Positions 39,615 to 47,800 of a DNA stretch of 64,000 nucleotides are shown in pieces (within the stretch, counting starts at the first letter, position 1; the number at the start of each line of letters is the position of its first letter). The notes beneath the pieces were generated by a model that was not told the origin of the DNA, made no database searches, and saw only the letters and a program-made list of their open reading frames with translations. The stretch spans positions 372,001 to 436,000 of the forward strand of contig CAWDME010000007.1 of NCBI GenBank assembly GCA_963803335.1, in the 5' to 3' direction. A program made the position numbers and the translations under genes. This stretch comes from DASSUW01 sp963803335 (GTDB taxonomy: Bacteria > Actinomycetota > Thermoleophilia > Solirubrobacterales > Solirubrobacteraceae).

Positions 39615-41785
39615 TGTTGCGGACGATCGCCAAGTGGGCGGGCGGGCGGCGTGCGAAGTGGTACGTCGTGGGCTTCTGGCTGCTGCTGCTGGTCCTGAGC
39701 CAGCTCCCGGGCAAGCTCACCGACGTCACCGAGGACCGGATCTCGAGCTTCCTGCCGGGCGACTCGTCGGCGATCGTGGCCGACAAGGTCATCGAGGATC
39801 GCTTCCCGGGCGGCCAGACCACGTCGTCGGTGGCCGTCTACCACCGCGCCGGCGGGCTCAGCGACGCGGACAAGCAGACGATCGCCGACCAGGCGGAGAA
39901 GATCGGCCAGGTCAAGGGCGTCCTGCCGCCGGTCGCGCCGTTCAGCGCCAACGCGCCGCAGGGCCTCGTCTCCCAGGACGGCGGCACCGCGTTCACGGTC
40001 ATCCCGATCAACGCGACCACACAGCAGGCGATCAACGACGTCACCGACAACGTGCGCGACATCGCCAACGGCGGATCCGGGTTGAGCGCGCAGGTGACCG
40101 GCCCGGCCGCCCTGGAGACCGATCTGCGGCACGGCTTCGAGTCCGCCGACGTCGCGCTGCTGCTCGTCACCGGCCTGCTCGTGCTCGCGATCCTGCTCGC
40201 CATCTACCGGTCGCCGGTGCTCGCGCTGATCCCGCTGATCACCGTGATCATCGCCTACTCGATCGCCAGCGGCCTGATCAAGGTCCTCGCCGACTCGGGG
40301 ATGCAGGTGACGTCGATCTCGACATCGCTGTTGCTGGTGTTGATGTTCGGCGCGGGCACGGACTACTGCTTGTTGTTGGTGGCCAGATACGTCGAAGAGC
40401 TCCATGCGCACGAGGACAAACACGACGCGATCAAGACGGCGATCCCGCGCGTCGGCCCGGCGATCATCGCCAGCGCCGGCACCGTGTCGCTGGCGATGCT
40501 CGTGCTGCTCGTGGCCGAGCTCGCCTCCACGCGCACGGTCGGCCCGGTCAACGCGATCGGCATCGTGATCGTGATGTCGGCGTCGCTGACGCTGCTGCCC
40601 GCGATGCTCGCGATCGTCGGCCGCCGCGGGTTCTGGCCTTCGAAGCGCGCGCTGTACGACCCCACCAACGTGCCGGACGAGGCGCTCGAGGAGGGCGATA
40701 CGCGCTGGGCCCGGCTCGGCCGCCGCGTCACCCGCCGCCCGTGGTTCACGATCGGCGCGATCGTCACCGTGTTCCTGATCGGCGCGCTCGGCGTCACGCA
40801 GTACAACAGCGAGGCGACGGTGCTCGGCGCGTTCCGCAACGCCACCGAGGGCACCGACGGCTACGACACGCTGAAGGCGGCGTTCCCCGAGGGCGCGCTC
40901 GGCCCGGCCAACGTGATCGTCGACCGCCAGGACGGGCCGGTCACCGACGCCGACGTCAGCGCCGCCCAGAACGCGCTGAAGAAGGTCAAGGACATCGGCA
41001 CGATCACGGCGGTGAGCGGCAAGTCGGAGGACGGCAAGGCCGTCGTCTTCCAGGTCGCGTTCCCCGACGATCCGTACAGCAACGCGGCGCTCGACCGGAC
41101 CCAGGAGATGCGCGACGCCCTGGCCGGGTTGGGGCCGCAACTGAAGACGTACGTCGGCGGCGTGTCGGCGATCCAGCGCGACTACCGCGATGGCGCCCAG
41201 CACGACCTCGACCTCGTCGTGCCGCTGGTGCTGCTCCTGATCCTGCTCACCCTGATCGCGCTGCTGCGGGCAATCGTGGCGCCGCTGTACCTGATCGGCT
41301 CGGTGGTCCTGTCGTTCTTCGGGATCCTCGGTGTGTCGCTCGTGTTCTTCACGCAGGTGATGGGCGAGACCGGCTTTGACCCGAGCTTCCCGATCTTCGC
41401 CTTCATCTTCCTCGTGGCCCTGGGGGTGGACTACAACATCTTCCTCATGGACCGTGTCCGCGAGGAGGCGCGGAAGATCGGTACCAAGCGCGGGGCGCTG
41501 CGCGCCCTGGTGGCGACCGGACCGGTCATCACCAGCGCGGGCATCATCCTCGCCGCGACGTTCGCGGTGCTGGCGATGCTGCCGATCACCGTGCTCGTGG
41601 AGCTCGGCACGGTCGTCGCCTTCGGCGTGCTCGTGGACACGTTCATCGTGCGCTCGATGCTCGTGCCGGCGATCATCACCGTGGTCGGCGACAAGAGCTG
41701 GTGGCCGTCGGCGATGGGGAAGACCGCGGCGCCGGCCGTGGAGCCCGAAGCCGCGGCCGAGGCCCGACCGGGCGCGCCGGTCTGA
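39614..41785 (+). CDS. MMPL family RND transporter
   Basis: A 723-residue protein from an ATG overlapping the previous stop (TGATG). Two repeats of one helix, a large extracytoplasmic loop and five helices are visible, the MMPL layout. Proton-relay motifs are GAGTDYCLLLVARY near residue 250 and GVDYNIFLMDRVREE near 600. MmpL proteins export lipids and glycolipids in mycobacteria; other relatives export hopanoids. It is the last gene of a five-gene operon and probably exports its product. Convergent with the ABM gene 6 bp away. Confidence 0.9.
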   Translation: MLRTIAKWAGGRRAKWYVVGFWLLLLVLSQLPGKLTDVTEDRISSFLPGDSSAIVADKVIEDRFPGGQTTSSVAVYHRAGGLSDADKQTIADQAEKIGQVKGVLPPVAPFSANAPQGLVSQDGGTAFTVIPINATTQQAINDVTDNVRDIANGGSGLSAQVTGPAALETDLRHGFESADVALLLVTGLLVLAILLAIYRSPVLALIPLITVIIAYSIASGLIKVLADSGMQVTSISTSLLLVLMFGAGTDYCLLLVARYVEELHAHEDKHDAIKTAIPRVGPAIIASAGTVSLAMLVLLVAELASTRTVGPVNAIGIVIVMSASLTLLPAMLAIVGRRGFWPSKRALYDPTNVPDEALEEGDTRWARLGRRVTRRPWFTIGAIVTVFLIGALGVTQYNSEATVLGAFRNATEGTDGYDTLKAAFPEGALGPANVIVDRQDGPVTDADVSAAQNALKKVKDIGTITAVSGKSEDGKAVVFQVAFPDDPYSNAALDRTQEMRDALAGLGPQLKTYVGGVSAIQRDYRDGAQHDLDLVVPLVLLLILLTLIALLRAIVAPLYLIGSVVLSFFGILGVSLVFFTQVMGETGFDPSFPIFAFIFLVALGVDYNIFLMDRVREEARKIGTKRGALRALVATGPVITSAGIILAATFAVLAMLPITVLVELGTVVAFGVLVDTFIVRSMLVPAIITVVGDKSWWPSAMGKTAAPAVEPEAAAEARPGAPV

Positions 41786-41791
41786 CGCGCG

Positions 41792-42088
41792 CTACTTGAC
41801 GGCGAGGATCTCGACAGGGCGGATGTCGGGATCCTTCGCCAGCAGGTCCGGGCCGTGCTGCGCGAGGGCCTTGGGGATCTCGCCGTTGATGTGCGCCTGG
41901 CGGGCGTCCTCGGTCTCGAAGGTGTCGAAGATGCCGTAGGTCGTGTCGTCGAGCTTGAACGCGTACCAGGTCACGGTTCCGGTCTCGGCGGCGGCGAGCT
42001 CGCGGCCGGCCTTCAGGAACTCGCCGAGGTCGTCGCCCTTGCCGGGCTTCGCTTCGAGCAGGGCGAGGATTCCGAGCGTCACTGACAT
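41792..42088 (-). CDS. ABM domain monooxygenase-like protein
   Basis: A 98-residue single-domain antibiotic-biosynthesis-monooxygenase fold (YgiN-like), which works as a dimer without metal or flavin on quinols or polyketides. Visible features are LALLEAKPGKGDDLGEFLKAG, the central GTVTWYAFKLDD strand, YGIFDTFETEDAR and HINGEIPKAL. The length is normal. A GGAGG ribosome site lies at 42093-42098. Substrate unknown. Confidence 0.85.
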   Translation of the reverse strand: MSVTLGILALLEAKPGKGDDLGEFLKAGRELAAAETGTVTWYAFKLDDTTYGIFDTFETEDARQAHINGEIPKALAQHGPDLLAKDPDIRPVEILAVK

Positions 42089-42100
42089 GGGTCCTCCGTT

Positions 42101-43234
42101 CTAACCGAGTAGACGGGCCACGGCGAAGTCGTCGGTGCCCGAGAGCTGGCCGGCCACGACGATCCGGCCGTTCTTCTGTAGTGCCACGGCGTGGCCGAAC
42201 ATGGCCACGCCGAAGTCGACGGTCGCCTTGCCGGCGTTGCCGAACGTGGCGTCCGGCTTGCCGTCCGGGTTCAGGCGAGCGACGGCGGCGACCTGGCCTT
42301 CCTGTGAGAAGCCGGCGACGACGATCTTGCCGTCGGGCTGCAGGACCGCGTCGTCGAGTGGGTTGGCGAGGTTGCCGAAGTCGAGCGTCGCCGTGCCCGC
42401 GTTCCCGAAGCCGCCGTCGGGCGTCCCACCGGGATTCAGGCGCGTGACGGTCATCTCGTCCGGGTTCTTCGCGTTGCCGGCGACGATGATCTTACGGTCG
42501 GGCTGGACGAGCACCGCGCGCAGGATGCCGGGGCCGAGGCTGACGCGGCCGCCGGTGCCGAAGTCGGGGTCGAGCGCGCCGGTTGTCCGCAGCCGGGCGA
42601 CGACGGCGCCGGCGACGGTCGAGCGCCCGGCGATGACGATCCGGCCGTTGGCCTGGCGCGCCATCGCGAGGCCGAAGTCGTCGCCGCCGAAGTCGACCGT
42701 GGCGATCCCGCCGGTGGCGAACGTCGTGTCCAGCGCCCCGTTCGGGTTCATGCGCGCGACCTGGATGTTGCCGCCCTCCGGGCCGGAGAACCCGCCGAGC
42801 AGGAGCTTGCCGCTCGACAGCACGATCACGGCCTGGACGCGGCCGATGGCGCCCCAGCTGAAGATCTTCTTGCCGTCGCCGGAGAACGTGGTGTCACGCG
42901 TGCCGGCGCGGTTGAGCCGCACGACGGCGGGCTGCAAATGCGAGTCGCCGACGAGGACGATCTTGCCGTCGGGCTGGAGCGCCGCGCCGAATGCCGACTC
43001 GTCGGCGGCGCCGAAGTCGACCTTCCGCTTGCCGGTCGCGCCGAACGTCGTGTCGAGGTTGCCGTTGGTGCGCAGGCGGGCGGCGCAGAACGAGCTCGCG
43101 GCGCCGCCGCCGCCGGCCAGCAGGATCCGGCCGTCAGGCTGCACGAGCACCACCTGGGCGGCGTCCATGCCGCCGAAGTTGATCGCCTTCTTGCCGTTGC
43201 CGGCAAAGCTGGTGTCTAGGTCACCGGGCGGCAA
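42101..43234 (-). CDS. Delta-60 repeat protein, seven repeats, no signal peptide
   Basis: A 377-residue protein made almost entirely of seven delta-60 beta-propeller repeats of about 53 residues, each opening G-x-x-D-x-x-F (GDLDTSFAG, GNLDTTFGA, GTRDTTFSG, GALDTTFAT, GALDPDFGT, GTPDGGFGN, GKPDATFGN) and carrying LQPDGKIVLVG-like strands. Delta-60 proteins are usually exported, but this one starts at a TTG inside the 3' end of the upstream DUF427 gene with an AAGGAGG site and no signal sequence. Either it is cytoplasmic or its N-terminus has been lost. It overlaps the upstream gene by 14 bp. Confidence 0.8.
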   Translation of the reverse strand: MPPGDLDTSFAGNGKKAINFGGMDAAQVVLVQPDGRILLAGGGGAASSFCAARLRTNGNLDTTFGATGKRKVDFGAADESAFGAALQPDGKIVLVGDSHLQPAVVRLNRAGTRDTTFSGDGKKIFSWGAIGRVQAVIVLSSGKLLLGGFSGPEGGNIQVARMNPNGALDTTFATGGIATVDFGGDDFGLAMARQANGRIVIAGRSTVAGAVVARLRTTGALDPDFGTGGRVSLGPGILRAVLVQPDRKIIVAGNAKNPDEMTVTRLNPGGTPDGGFGNAGTATLDFGNLANPLDDAVLQPDGKIVVAGFSQEGQVAAVARLNPDGKPDATFGNAGKATVDFGVAMFGHAVALQKNGRIVVAGQLSGTDDFAVARLLG

Positions 43235-44039
43235 ACTCCTCCTTGAAGGCGGTGGCGATCACGCCGCCGGGTCGTGCGCGCAGCTCGCCGTCGACGTAGA
43301 CGTCCACGCGCTCGTCCCAGAACGCCACGAAGCCCGCGATCGGGGAGACCTCCGGGCGCGGATCCTCGTAGCTCCACGCCAGATCCTGGCGCAGGCGGCC
43401 CCCGGCCTCGACCGACCAGTACGACGCCTGGCCCTTGTACGGGCAGTGGCTGGTTCGCTCGCTGGGCTGCAGCGCGGGGCGGACGTCCGCACGCGGGATG
43501 TAGAAGCGCGTGTAGACGCTCGTCTCGAACAGCAGGCGCGCGTTTTCGGTCTCGGCGATCACGTCACCGTCGACCTCGATCCGCACGCTGCGCGAGCTCG
43601 GGAGGATGTCGACGCGGTGGAACGGGTCGCGCGGGTGGCTGAAGATCCGCTCCTCCTCCTCGTACCACTCGTCGAAGGCGCGGAAGTCGAGCTCGACGTA
43701 GCCGGCGAGGTCGTCGTCCGCGAAGCGGAAGCCGGCGCCGACGCGGTCGCCCACCGTCAGCGGGTCACCGGCCGTGGTGTGCACGGCGAACGGGATGCCG
43801 GGGTGCAGCACGCCGGCCGCCTGGCGGTTCGCCTCCGGCGCCGGCGACAGATCGGCCCGGATGTCCTCGGCCGGCACGGCGTAGGAGGGACAGATGCGGC
43901 GCGGCTCCCAGAGGAGCAGCGCGCGACTGCTGTCCACGATCGTCTCGCCGGCGATCTGCGCGCGTACGCGCCGCTCGATCGGCTCGTGCCGCAGTTCGTT
44001 GCGGGCCTGGGTCATGAGGTCTTGCATGCGAGTGCTCAT
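43221..44039 (-). CDS. DUF427 double-domain protein
   Basis: A 272-residue soluble protein with two DUF427 beta-barrel units. The second is clearest: VRIEVDGDVIAETENARLLFE, YIPRADVRPAL, TSHCPYKGQASYWSV and WSYEDPRPEVSPIAGFVAFW, the last being the family's hallmark. The first unit (VDSSRALLLWEPRRICPSYAVP) is more diverged. Function unknown; the HCPYKG Cys-His could bind a ligand or metal. Confidence 0.87.
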   Translation of the reverse strand: MSTRMQDLMTQARNELRHEPIERRVRAQIAGETIVDSSRALLLWEPRRICPSYAVPAEDIRADLSPAPEANRQAAGVLHPGIPFAVHTTAGDPLTVGDRVGAGFRFADDDLAGYVELDFRAFDEWYEEEERIFSHPRDPFHRVDILPSSRSVRIEVDGDVIAETENARLLFETSVYTRFYIPRADVRPALQPSERTSHCPYKGQASYWSVEAGGRLRQDLAWSYEDPRPEVSPIAGFVAFWDERVDVYVDGELRARPGGVIATAFKEEFAAR

Positions 44040-44124
44040 CGCAAGGCAAGACGTTACGCCTCGGCGACTATTCCCCCGCGTGCGAAGGTCCGCGGCCTTG
44101 ACGAAACCACTAGCCGCAGTTGGC
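44040..44124. other. Short intergenic gap, nothing recognised
   Basis: These 85 bp separate two minus-strand genes. They contain a 14-bp sequence, AGCCGCAGTTGGCC (from about 44111), that also occurs just after the DUF202 gene near 7268; both copies follow the 3' end of a minus-strand gene. Confidence 0.4.
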
Positions 44125-44547
44125 CTACGTCGGCGCGTGGCGGCTCTGGGGATGTCGAGGGAGCCCGTCCTCGGGGATGGGCTCCCACGGGGCGGCCGAG
44201 CTGACGAACGCGCGGGCGTCCGGCCGCACGCCGGGGTCGGTGTCGAACGACCCCATGCGGATGCCGACCGAGTTCTCGTGCTTGGGGTTGTGCGCGTAGA
44301 TGTGCGAGCCGCAGACGCTGCAGAACCACTTCTCGCCGCCGCCGTCGGGCTTCCACATGCGCAGCTGGTCCTCGCCGGCCACGATGCGGAACGTGCCCGG
44401 CGCGGGATGCGCGCTGGGCGAGGCGGCGGCGCCGCTGCGGCGCTGGCAGCGGCGGCAATGGCAGTAGGTCGCGCCCATCAGCGGCGCGGTCACCTCGTAA
44501 CGCACGGCGCCGCAGTTGCAGCCGCCGGTCAGTGGGAGCTCGGTCAT
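44125..44547 (-). CDS. GFA family (glutathione-dependent formaldehyde-activating-like) zinc protein
   Basis: A 140-residue protein from the ATG at 44547. The zinc-binding cysteines of the GFA fold are in GGCNCGAVRYE (residues 8-18), CHCRRCQRRSGA (about 29-40) and FCSVCGSHIYA (about 72-82). Related proteins bind glutathione adducts or S-containing small molecules; many have no assigned substrate. Its ATG overlaps the TGA of a response-regulator remnant, so it was once the downstream gene of that regulator. Confidence 0.88.
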   Translation of the reverse strand: MTELPLTGGCNCGAVRYEVTAPLMGATYCHCRRCQRRSGAAASPSAHPAPGTFRIVAGEDQLRMWKPDGGGEKWFCSVCGSHIYAHNPKHENSVGIRMGSFDTDPGVRPDARAFVSSAAPWEPIPEDGLPRHPQSRHAPT

Positions 44548-44629
44548 CGCACCAGTCCGCTCTCGTACGCGAAGATCACCGCCTGCACCCGGTCGCGGGC
44601 GCCGGTCTTCATGAGGATATGGCCAACGC
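44544..44629 (-). pseudogene. C-terminal remnant of a LuxR/NarL response regulator
   Basis: The minus strand reads VGHILMKTGARDRVQAVIF followed by AYESGLVR and a TGA at 44544. This is the end of the LuxR-type HTH recognition helix and the final helix of NarL-family response regulators. Everything N-terminal is missing: upstream of about 44629 the sequence is another gene's remnant. The TGA overlaps the start of the GFA gene (ATGA). Confidence 0.7.
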
Positions 44630-44959
44630 GCCGGCAAGAAGGGCTTCGGCCCCGGCGACATGTTCCTCTCGACCGACGTCCCTGTCTCCGACGCGCAGAC
44701 CGGCAAGCGTGTCGGCAGCTCCGACGGCATGGAGACGATGGTCTCGCTCAGGCACAAGGGCACCGCCATGCTGTACGGCCGCTCGCGGCTGCACGACGGC
44801 GTGATCGAGCTCGCCGCGCTGCTGCGGCACTCGGACAGCCAGCAAACCGCCATCGTCGTGGGCGGCACCGGCGCCTACGCCGGTGCGCGCGGCTACGCGA
44901 CCATCGTCGAGGACCGCAAGCACAAGCGAAACGTGATCACCCTCACGCTCCTCCCCTGA
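44630..44959 (+). pseudogene. N-terminally truncated allene-oxide-cyclase-barrel-like protein
   Basis: The plus strand is open from about 44615 and reads AGKKGFGPGDMFLSTDVP, KRVGSSDG, AMLYGRSRL, then VVGGTGAYAGARGYATI to a TGA at 44959. That is the second half of the secreted AOC-barrel/dirigent-like family, whose members normally begin with a signal peptide and about 50 more residues. An ATG at 44660 could start a 99-residue product, but it would lack the signal and first strands. It begins where the response-regulator remnant ends, so both were probably cut by one deletion. It overlaps the convergent TetR gene by 17 bp. Confidence 0.65.
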
Positions 44960-45527
44960 CCTCCGCCAGGGCGGCGTCGACGAGAGCGCGAGCGGTCCAG
45001 GCGAGCACGTCGGGGATCCGCTCGCGCTCGATGTCGGCGTTGTCGGTGAGCGCGACGACGGGGTCGATGCCGAACAGCAGCGTCAGCGCCGCGGCCAGCC
45101 GCTCGTGCGTCGCGGGCGGCAGGTCGAGCGGCTCGAGCAGCGCGGCGATATAGCCGCGGCGGCGCGCCGGCCGCGTCGTCCCGCCGGCGGGATCGAGCGA
45201 CGCGCGCAGGATCATCCGCAGGCGCGCCTCGCGCTCGAGCGTCCACTCGGCGCCGGTCTTGACGGCCTGGGCCATGCGTTCTCCCGGGTCGGGGACGGTG
45301 CGGGCCAGCTCGGGGATGTCGCGCAGCGGGCCGCTCTCGCCGAGGAAGGTGGTCTCGACGAGCAGCGCCTCCTGGGTCGCGAAGTAGCGATAGGCGGTCG
45401 CGCGCGCGACGTCCGCACGCTCGGCAACGGCGGCGACGGTCGGCACGATCCCGTCGGCGAACAGCTCGTCCGCCGCCTCGATCAGGGCGCGCCGGGTGCG
45501 GTTCTTCTGGCGTTCTCGCGTGGTCAC
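44943..45527 (-). CDS. TetR family transcriptional regulator
   Basis: A 194-residue regulator. The N-terminal HTH is typical: RTRRALIEAADELFADG, PTVAAVAERADVARATAYRYF and a following LLVETTFL helix. The C-terminal ligand domain is all-helical. It is divergent from a cupin gene across 77 bp that contain a perfect 16-bp dyad, so it probably represses itself and the cupin/SulP genes. Ligand unknown. Confidence 0.92.
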   Translation of the reverse strand: MTTRERQKNRTRRALIEAADELFADGIVPTVAAVAERADVARATAYRYFATQEALLVETTFLGESGPLRDIPELARTVPDPGERMAQAVKTGAEWTLEREARLRMILRASLDPAGGTTRPARRRGYIAALLEPLDLPPATHERLAAALTLLFGIDPVVALTDNADIERERIPDVLAWTARALVDAALAEVRGGA

Positions 45528-45573
45528 TTGACACGTGATGATACATTGATCTCGTTATGAGACAAGTGTCTCA
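45528..45573. promoter_or_regulatory. TetR operator and promoter region
   Basis: TGAGACA-AG-TGTCTCA at 45558-45573 is a perfect palindrome with 7-bp arms. A TTGACA box lies upstream at 45528-45533, so the dyad would cover the -10/start region of a rightward promoter toward the cupin gene. The layout fits TetR repression. Confidence 0.7.
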
Positions 45574-45604
45574 CGAAATCTCGGAGATACTCCGGAGGCC
45601 CCAG

Positions 45605-46090
45605 ATGACCGCTCCCGCCCAGAACACCCACAACCCGATCCCCGACGCGCTGTGGACGCTCGGCTGCCTGATGGTCCTCAAGGGCCGCAGCGAGGAGCTG
45701 GAGGTGATCGACGCGATCGTGCCCCCCGGGTACAGCCCGCCGATGCACCAGCACGACTTCGGCGCCGAGAGCTTCTACGTGCTCGAGGGCAGGGCCCGCT
45801 TCGTGCTCGGCGGCGAGGAGCAGATCCTCGGCCCCGGCGGCTTCGTGCGCGTCGCGCCGTCGACGCCGCACAGCTTCGAGACGCTCGGCGACACGCCGTC
45901 GCACATGCTCGACGTCGTCACGCCGGCGGGCCTGTGGGACTTCTTCGTCGAGTGCGGCGAGCCCGCGACCGCGCTGCGCCTGCCCGACCAGATCCACATC
46001 CCGCAGAACCTGCCGGAGATCGTATCGCGCTACAGCGGCAAGGTCGTCGGCCCGCCGCTCAACCGCCCGGGCTTGCGCCTGGAGAAGTAG
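45605..46090 (+). CDS. Cupin domain protein
   Basis: A 161-residue single-cupin protein. The ATG at 45605 is chosen over an upstream ATG at 45557 because a CGGAGG site lies 6 nt before it and the longer version would run through the TetR operator. Cupin motif 1 is PPMHQHDFGAESFYVLEG (His, His and Glu metal ligands) and motif 2 is GGFVRVAPSTPHSF (His). Such quercetinase/dioxygenase-like proteins bind Fe, Mn or Ni; the substrate is unknown. Followed 6 bp later by a SulP transporter. Confidence 0.88.
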   Translation: MTAPAQNTHNPIPDALWTLGCLMVLKGRSEELEVIDAIVPPGYSPPMHQHDFGAESFYVLEGRARFVLGGEEQILGPGGFVRVAPSTPHSFETLGDTPSHMLDVVTPAGLWDFFVECGEPATALRLPDQIHIPQNLPEIVSRYSGKVVGPPLNRPGLRLEK

Positions 46091-46096
46091 CCGCGA

Positions 46097-47800
46097 GTGA
46101 CGCCTGACGCGAGTCTCGGTCGGTGGGTGCCGGGACTCGCGTTGCTGCGGCACGTGCACGGCGCCGAGCTGCGGCGCGATCTCACCGCCGGTGTCGTGCT
46201 GGCAGCGCTGCTCGTGCCGCAGGGGATGGCGTACGCCGAGCTGGCCGGCGTCCCGCCGGTGACCGGGCTGTACGCGACGCTGGTGCCGCTCGTCGTGTAT
46301 TTCCTGGTCGGCCCGTCGCGCATCCTCGTGCTCGGGCCGGACTCGGCGGTCTCGCCGCTCGTCGCCGCCGCGATCATCCCGCTCGCGGCGGGCGGCGACG
46401 GCGCCGGGCGGATCGCGCTCGCGGGACTGCTCGCGATCGCCGTCGGCGGGCTCATGTTCGCCGGGGGGCTCACCCGCTTCGGCTTCGTGACCGAGCTGCT
46501 GTCGTTGCCCGTGCGCCTCGGCTACCTGGCGGGCATCGCGGCGACGGTCATCGTCGCGCAGCTGCCGCAGCTGTTCGGCTTCTCGGTCGAGGCCAAGAAC
46601 GTCATCGCCGGCGCGCGCGGCTTCGTCGAGGGGCTCGACGCGACGAACGGTGCGGCGCTGGCGATCGGGCTCGGGTCGCTGGCGCTGATCGTTGGGCTGC
46701 GCCGGCTCGCGCCGCGGGCGCCGGGCGTCTTCCTCGCGGTAGTCAGCGCGACGGCGCTCGTCGCCCTGCTCGGTCTTGACGACAACGTTCCGGTCGTCGG
46801 CTCGGTTCCCGCCGGCCTGCCCTCGTTCGCAGTGCCCGACGTATCGTTGGACGAGTTCAAGACGCTCATCCCCGCGGCCGTCGGGATCGCGTTCGTCGCG
46901 TTCACCGACACGAGCATCCTGTCGCGCAGCTACGCGGCGCGACTGCACCAGGAGGTCGACCAGAACCGCGAGCTCGCCGTGCTCGGCGTCGCCAACATCG
47001 CCAACGGGCTGTTCCAGGGCTTCCCCATCTCCACGAGCAGCTCGCGCACCGCGGTCGCCGAGGACGTGGGCGCGCACAGCCAGCTCGCCGGGCTCGCAGG
47101 CGCCGCGCTGCTGGCGCTCGTGCTGCTGCTCGGCACCGGCCTGGTGGAGGACCTCCCGCTGTCTTCGCTCGCGGCCGTGGTCATGGTCGCGGTCGTCGGG
47201 CTCGTCGACGTCCCGGCCCTCCGCCGGCTGGGGCGCTGGCGGCGCTCGGAGTTCGCGTTCGCGATGGTGGCCTTCGCCGGCGTGGCGCTCCTCGGCGTGC
47301 TGTGGGGCGTCGGGATCGCGATCGCCGTGTCGCTGCTGAGTTTCATCCGGCGCGCCTGGCGGCCGCACGACGCCGTGCTCGGCCGCGTCGACAACCTCAA
47401 GGGCTACCACGACACCGAGCGCCATCCCGAGGGCCGCCTCATCCCCGGGCTCGTGCTCTACCGGTTCGATGCCCCCTTGTTCTTCGCCAACGCCGACTAC
47501 TTCCGCGAGCGCGTCCGCGCGATCGTCCGCTCGGAGCAGCCGCGGTGGATCGTCGTCGCCGCCGAGCCGATCACCGACATCGACGCGACGGCCGGCGAGA
47601 CGCTCCGCGCCCTCAACGAGGAGCTCGACGCCGCGGGCATCGAGCTCGCGTTCGCCGAGCTCAAGGGCCCGGTGCGCGACCGGCTGCGCCAGTACGGCAT
47701 CACGCACGAGATCGAGCGCTTCTACCCGACCATCGGCGTCGCCGTCGCCTCCTACCTGCGGGAGACGGGCGTCGACTGGCGCGACTGGGAGGAGCGCTAG
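46097..47800 (+). CDS. SulP family anion transporter with STAS domain
   Basis: A 567-residue protein from a GTG. The SulP signature is VLAALLVPQGMAYAELAGVPPVTGLYATL (described by its parts VPQGMAYA and GLYA near residues 36-55), with 12 or so membrane helices to about 425. The STAS domain follows (LVLYRFDAPLFFANADYF, DIDATAGETL), the usual C-terminal regulator. Substrates of the family include sulfate, bicarbonate and dicarboxylates; none can be assigned here. Probably co-transcribed with the cupin. It overlaps the convergent membrane protein stop by 4 bp. Confidence 0.9.
   Translation: MTPDASLGRWVPGLALLRHVHGAELRRDLTAGVVLAALLVPQGMAYAELAGVPPVTGLYATLVPLVVYFLVGPSRILVLGPDSAVSPLVAAAIIPLAAGGDGAGRIALAGLLAIAVGGLMFAGGLTRFGFVTELLSLPVRLGYLAGIAATVIVAQLPQLFGFSVEAKNVIAGARGFVEGLDATNGAALAIGLGSLALIVGLRRLAPRAPGVFLAVVSATALVALLGLDDNVPVVGSVPAGLPSFAVPDVSLDEFKTLIPAAVGIAFVAFTDTSILSRSYAARLHQEVDQNRELAVLGVANIANGLFQGFPISTSSSRTAVAEDVGAHSQLAGLAGAALLALVLLLGTGLVEDLPLSSLAAVVMVAVVGLVDVPALRRLGRWRRSEFAFAMVAFAGVALLGVLWGVGIAIAVSLLSFIRRAWRPHDAVLGRVDNLKGYHDTERHPEGRLIPGLVLYRFDAPLFFANADYFRERVRAIVRSEQPRWIVVAAEPITDIDATAGETLRALNEELDAAGIELAFAELKGPVRDRLRQYGITHEIERFYPTIGVAVASYLRETGVDWRDWEER

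Noticed and set aside
7268..44125. 14-bp sequence AGCCGCAGTTGGCC present near 7268 and near 44111
   Set aside because: Only two copies, no target-site duplication or hairpin; likely chance or a minor 3'-end element.
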